Assembly: GCA_027356675.1 (NCBI GenBank)
Contig: DAHVXO010000021.1
Coordinates: 1-16,904 of the forward strand
Direction of reading: 5' to 3'
Origin: Symbiobacteriaceae bacterium
Lineage (GTDB): Bacteria; Bacillota_E; Symbiobacteriia; Symbiobacteriales; Symbiobacteriaceae
Length of the DNA stretch: 16,904 nt
Part shown: positions 14,911 through 16,904 of the stretch, in pieces
Numbering within the stretch: position 1 is the stretch's first letter
How the letters are laid out: each line of letters begins with the position of its first letter
Notes under the pieces: model-generated
Seen by the model: the letters and a program-made list of their open reading frames with translations, nothing else
Database searches by the model: none
What the model was told of the DNA's origin: nothing
Position numbers and translations under genes: made by a program

Positions 14911-15765
14911 TCAAGCGTTTACCGTTTCCCTCCCGGATCGTTCATCCTGATGAGCGATCCCCCAATGTGACTCTCCGCGGGCGATTAGCTTCCCGTAGGG
15001 CGATCGTTGTAGCATTTCCACCGCCTGCCGTGCCTGCGCCTCGAACCTGCTGACCGCCGACCGCAACGTACTCGCCGCCGGCATCTCGGCATAGGCCTCG
15101 CCCAGGATGCGAAACCAGCCGATCTTGGTTAGGGTCTTCTCGTAGGTCTTGGGCCAGCGGTAAAGCCGGGAGGCCCGCTGTGCCCCCTGGGGCGGCACAT
15201 ACCCATGGGAGTGCTTGTGGACCTCGCCAAGCCCGAAGCAGAGTGTGGTCGCCCCCTCCAGGCCCGTCTTGGACGCAGGCCTTAGCGATTCGATCCACTC
15301 CGTGACGATCCAGACGTGCCCGTCCGCGTCTACATAGGGCAGCCCGTCCTTGGATTGAATGAGGGCGGGGACCCGCGCCCCGCGTCCGTGCAGATACTCC
15401 TGCGCTCCGATGCTAAAGAGGCTACGCGCGAGCGGCCGGTGCAGCAGCTTGAGACTGCGGGGACCGCGATTCGTCTCGATGCGCCAGATTGCACCGCCCT
15501 TATCGGGTTTGGTGGTGATCAACTGCATCGCCGATACCTTCATGTCGTAGCGGGCCATCACCCGCTGCGCCATCGCCTCGGTCTCAGGCGGCACCGCCAG
15601 GGTCTCATCGGGACCGCCGCCGGTTTCCTCCCCCTCGGCCGCGGAGTCGCCCCCTTCAGGACTCGGCTGCTCACCGATCGTCCGCACCTCGATTCCCGGC
15701 GAGACGAGCGGGGGTGACCCCGGAGGCGCCCAGACGAGAAACGGTTCAGGCTCCTTTTTCACCAC
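14911..15765 (-). CDS. cotS: cotS-like spore-coat kinase gene, 5' segment (split by the inserted element)
   Basis: N-terminal part of a CotS-family kinase-fold protein. GTG 15765 is preferred: GGAGGAGGG (15781-15773) precedes it by 6 bases, whereas ATG 15789 has no such site and falls near the likely transcription start. After a Pro/Glu/Gly-rich extension of about 60 residues come the family stretches IWRIETNRGPRSLKLL, LFSIGAQEYL, HKHSHGYVPP and RASRLYRWPKTYEK, then SHWGIAHQD, the catalytic loop (HQD at 272-274). Directly after it CotS homology ends: element DNA adds ERSGRETVNA and a stop. In this state only a protein lacking the metal-binding and C-terminal parts can be made. Joined at the 10-bp repeat to 5658-6054, it gives 402 residues with Asp274, Asn279 and Asp291 in the expected order. 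Confidence 0.88.
   Translation of the reverse strand: MVKKEPEPFLVWAPPGSPPLVSPGIEVRTIGEQPSPEGGDSAAEGEETGGGPDETLAVPPETEAMAQRVMARYDMKVSAMQLITTKPDKGGAIWRIETNRGPRSLKLLHRPLARSLFSIGAQEYLHGRGARVPALIQSKDGLPYVDADGHVWIVTEWIESLRPASKTGLEGATTLCFGLGEVHKHSHGYVPPQGAQRASRLYRWPKTYEKTLTKIGWFRILGEAYAEMPAASTLRSAVSRFEAQARQAVEMLQRSPYGKLIARGESHWGIAHQDERSGRETVNA
14944..14953 (+). repeat. attR core: right copy of the 10-bp direct repeat
   Basis: ATCCTGATGA, identical to 6045-6054 and in the same orientation. To its right is cotS 5' sequence; to its left is element sequence. On the minus strand it encodes the HQD triplet and is the exact point where CotS homology stops. The 14774-14910 stretch just inside holds the nitrate-operon promoter, and no further gene. 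Confidence 0.85.
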
Positions 15766-15795
15766 CGTGTACCCTCCTCCGTCATCCATCAGACC

Positions 15796-15803
15796 AGTTT
15801 ATG
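15796..15803 (-). promoter_or_regulatory. Possible mother-cell (sigma-E/K-like) -10 element for cotS
   Basis: CATAAACT on the minus strand resembles the CATAnnnT core of sigma-E and sigma-K -10 elements. It predicts a start near 15789, giving a short leader before the ribosome binding site at 15781-15773. No good matching -35 element was found, so the sigma assignment is weak. Confidence 0.3.
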
Positions 15804-15931
15804 TGAACAACGTCACCGCCGACCACAGGGCTCACAAAAATCAGATGATCCTCCCGGAACCAGTGATTGGTGCGGCTTGGCCGGAAGCAGGTCAACAGGC
15901 TTGGATAAGGGCCGCTGCAGGTTCGACCTGT

Positions 15932-16579
15932 TTAGACATATGCCACCATGGCCACGGGGATATGCGGCCCCGGCCGCAGCTTCGGCTCCATGCGACCGGC
16001 GATGTTCCGGTAGAACAGCCGATTGATAACGCCGACTGCCAGCGCCTCCCGGGCGAGGTCGACCCCACCGGTCGGCGACCCCAGGGCCTGGGCCACTGTC
16101 GTTTTCAGGTCCCGCCCGCCAGCCTCGAGATCAACGCCCAGGGCCCAGTCCCATTCCCCGCCAATAAACCCATCGCGCCCGGGCAGGCTGCACCAGCGGG
16201 CCCGGTTCATGAGCCAGGCCGCCAGGATCCGCCGGGAGGGCGTCGCTTCACACAGCCGCCGGGCACATCCCGCCCGGAGAACCTCCCCCACTTCGCCGCC
16301 CAGGATGGCGAAGATGGCCTGCCGCAACTCCTCCACGCTCGCCACCTCCCGCATTTCCCGGCACTCCTCGGCCAGCCGAGAGACCAGGTCGATGGCCGGT
16401 TGCCCATACCGCTGGTTCAGATTGGTCGCGATGAAACCACAGTTCTCTTCCAGCGCATACCCGGCCGATGGTGGGGTCGGATTTGATGCCCACTGCCAGT
16501 AACCATCCAGCATCCGCTCGTCTTCGGTGTACGGCTCAAGCACTCGGCGAACCAGGTCTCGCACCTCTGCGTCCTGCAT
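15932..16579 (-). CDS. Hypothetical protein, 215 residues
   Basis: Not recognised. ATG 16579 has a strong GGGGGGT ribosome binding site about 5 bases upstream. The protein is soluble, probably mainly helical, without signal peptide or membrane segment. Features visible: a leading helix rich in Glu/Arg (DAEVRDLVRRVLEPYTEDE), aromatic WQWASNP, a helical centre (IDLVSRLAEECREMREV, FAILGGEVGEVLRAG), a Gly/Trp segment GGEWDWALGVD and a final PHIPVAMVAYV. Four cysteines are scattered and form no metal-site pattern. It lies on the same strand as cotS, 166 bases upstream of the cotS GTG, and could share its developmental setting, but nothing proves this. The intervening 15790-15931 holds the cotS promoter region and a short inverted repeat CAGGT-TCG-ACCTG (15918-15930). 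Confidence 0.7.
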   Translation of the reverse strand: MQDAEVRDLVRRVLEPYTEDERMLDGYWQWASNPTPPSAGYALEENCGFIATNLNQRYGQPAIDLVSRLAEECREMREVASVEELRQAIFAILGGEVGEVLRAGCARRLCEATPSRRILAAWLMNRARWCSLPGRDGFIGGEWDWALGVDLEAGGRDLKTTVAQALGSPTGGVDLAREALAVGVINRLFYRNIAGRMEPKLRPGPHIPVAMVAYV

Positions 16580-16759
16580 AGCGTACCCCCCTGGTCTTCC
16601 ATTCTTGACCCTTGTCGGCCGCCCTAAAACAGTAAACCCGTTCCAGCCCGATCGGATTTATTTGAAAAATGACCACCGTGCATGAAGAAAGAGGGGGCCA
16701 CGGACAGCATGATTCGAACGGTTTCTTTGACTTTAAACAATATCGCACAGGTAAACGCG

Positions 16760-16890
16760 ACCTACCGTCAAATAGCATCAAGCAGAGCGGTAAGTCACCG
16801 GGAGTGTTGCCTTTTCAACCCGAAGAGCCGGTGGCTGACTGAACCAAACCGTCACCCCGCTAACTCTTGTGAGATGTCGACTCCGTGGGG
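16760..16890 (+). ncRNA. Possible structured leader RNA (remotely ydaO/c-di-AMP-riboswitch-like) before a gene cut by the window end
   Basis: The stretch 16580-16904 has no convincing gene. Within it AGCGG can pair with a distant CCGCT, enclosing a stem GTCACCGG/CCGGTGGC and a small hairpin GTTG/CAAC. The segment CGTCACCCCGCTAACTC resembles the GACAGCTAAC(C/T)TC signature near the 3' end of ydaO-type c-di-AMP riboswitches, though other conserved parts are not evident. An ATG at 16897, with a G-run just before it, may start the regulated gene, of which only two codons are inside the window. This is weak, from visual pairing only. Confidence 0.25.
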
Positions 16891-16904
16891 GTAAATATGA
16901 AGTT

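Larger units (their letters stand above)
6045..14953. mobile_element. 8.9-kb serine-recombinase element interrupting cotS, carrying a nitrate-reduction operon
   Basis: The two copies of ATCCTGATGA (6045-6054, 14944-14953) are 8,899 bp apart, the predicted size of the excised circle. Everything between them interrupts one cotS-like gene, whose halves fuse in frame when one copy is kept. The recombinase gene lies next to the left end and reads inwards, the normal place for a large serine integrase. Cargo in order: recombinase, 58-codon ORF, unknown charged protein, tandem-repeat block, then nitrate-reduction genes. No capsid, terminase, replication or conjugation genes are visible, so the element is either phage-derived and stripped down, or a genomic island. 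Skin (sigK) and SP-beta (spsM) of B. subtilis are the established parallels for a spore gene interrupted this way. Confidence 0.9.

Noticed and set aside
6045..14953. Transposon of the DDE or IS type
   Set aside because: No DDE transposase and no terminal inverted repeats; the recombinase is a serine type and the ends are short direct repeats in a conserved gene.
5658..15789. Reading the two cotS pieces as ordinary pseudogene fragments or as two separate kinases
   Set aside because: Each piece holds a complementary part of one fold, the break falls at the same 10-bp sequence, frame is kept, and conserved residues are intact.
15766..15789. ATG 15789 as the cotS start
   Set aside because: No ribosome binding site precedes it; GGAGGAGGG lies after it and is ideally placed for GTG 15765.
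16682..16894. 70-codon plus-strand frame near the window end
   Set aside because: No ribosome binding site, no family resemblance, and it runs through the potential structured leader.

Overview
The window looks like chromosome of a GC-rich, endospore-forming member of the Bacillota (Symbiobacterium-like is a guess; no rRNA or marker gene is present to fix it). The grounds are a CotS/CotSA-type spore-coat gene pair, strong GGAGG ribosome binding sites with many GTG/TTG starts, and a B. subtilis-type Fnr box.

Layout. 1-3243 (+): a three-gene carbohydrate (UgpB/A/E-like) ABC importer operon without its ATPase, ending near a hairpin at 3371-3398 shared with the convergent htrA-like protease gene (3422-4309, -). 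4525-5661 (-): cotSA-like glycosyltransferase, translationally coupled (GTGA overlap) to the 3' part of a cotS-like kinase gene (5658-6054, -). The 5' part of the same cotS-like gene lies almost 9 kb away at 14954-15765 (-). Between the two halves is an 8,899-bp insertion bounded by a 10-bp direct repeat, ATCCTGATGA (6045-6054 and 14944-14953). Beyond the 5' half are an unrecognised 215-codon gene (15932-16579, -) and a gene-free stretch with a possible structured leader RNA (about 16760-16890, +).

The insertion. It starts with a large serine recombinase gene only 58 bp from the left repeat, followed by a 58-codon ORF with an excellent ribosome binding site (candidate excision factor), an unknown charged-protein gene, four 64-65-bp tandem repeats, and a six-gene nitrate-reduction operon (minus strand: narK, NarI-like membrane protein, NasC/NarB-type molybdenum subunit, four-cluster ferredoxin, Tat-type Rieske protein, two-helix membrane protein). 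A perfect Fnr-type box, TGTGA-N6-TCACA, is centred 41.5 bp before the predicted start of this operon.

Main conclusion. Joining the two cotS halves at one copy of the repeat restores, exactly in frame, a 402-residue CotS-family protein; the repeat codes for the conserved catalytic HQD motif. This is the architecture of developmentally excised elements such as skin in sigK and SP-beta in spsM of Bacillus: a spore gene is interrupted in the germ line and can be rebuilt by a serine recombinase in the terminal mother cell. What appears unusual is the cargo, an anaerobic nitrate-respiration operon and not recognisable phage genes. The in-frame reconstruction is seen directly; sporulation-timed excision is inference.
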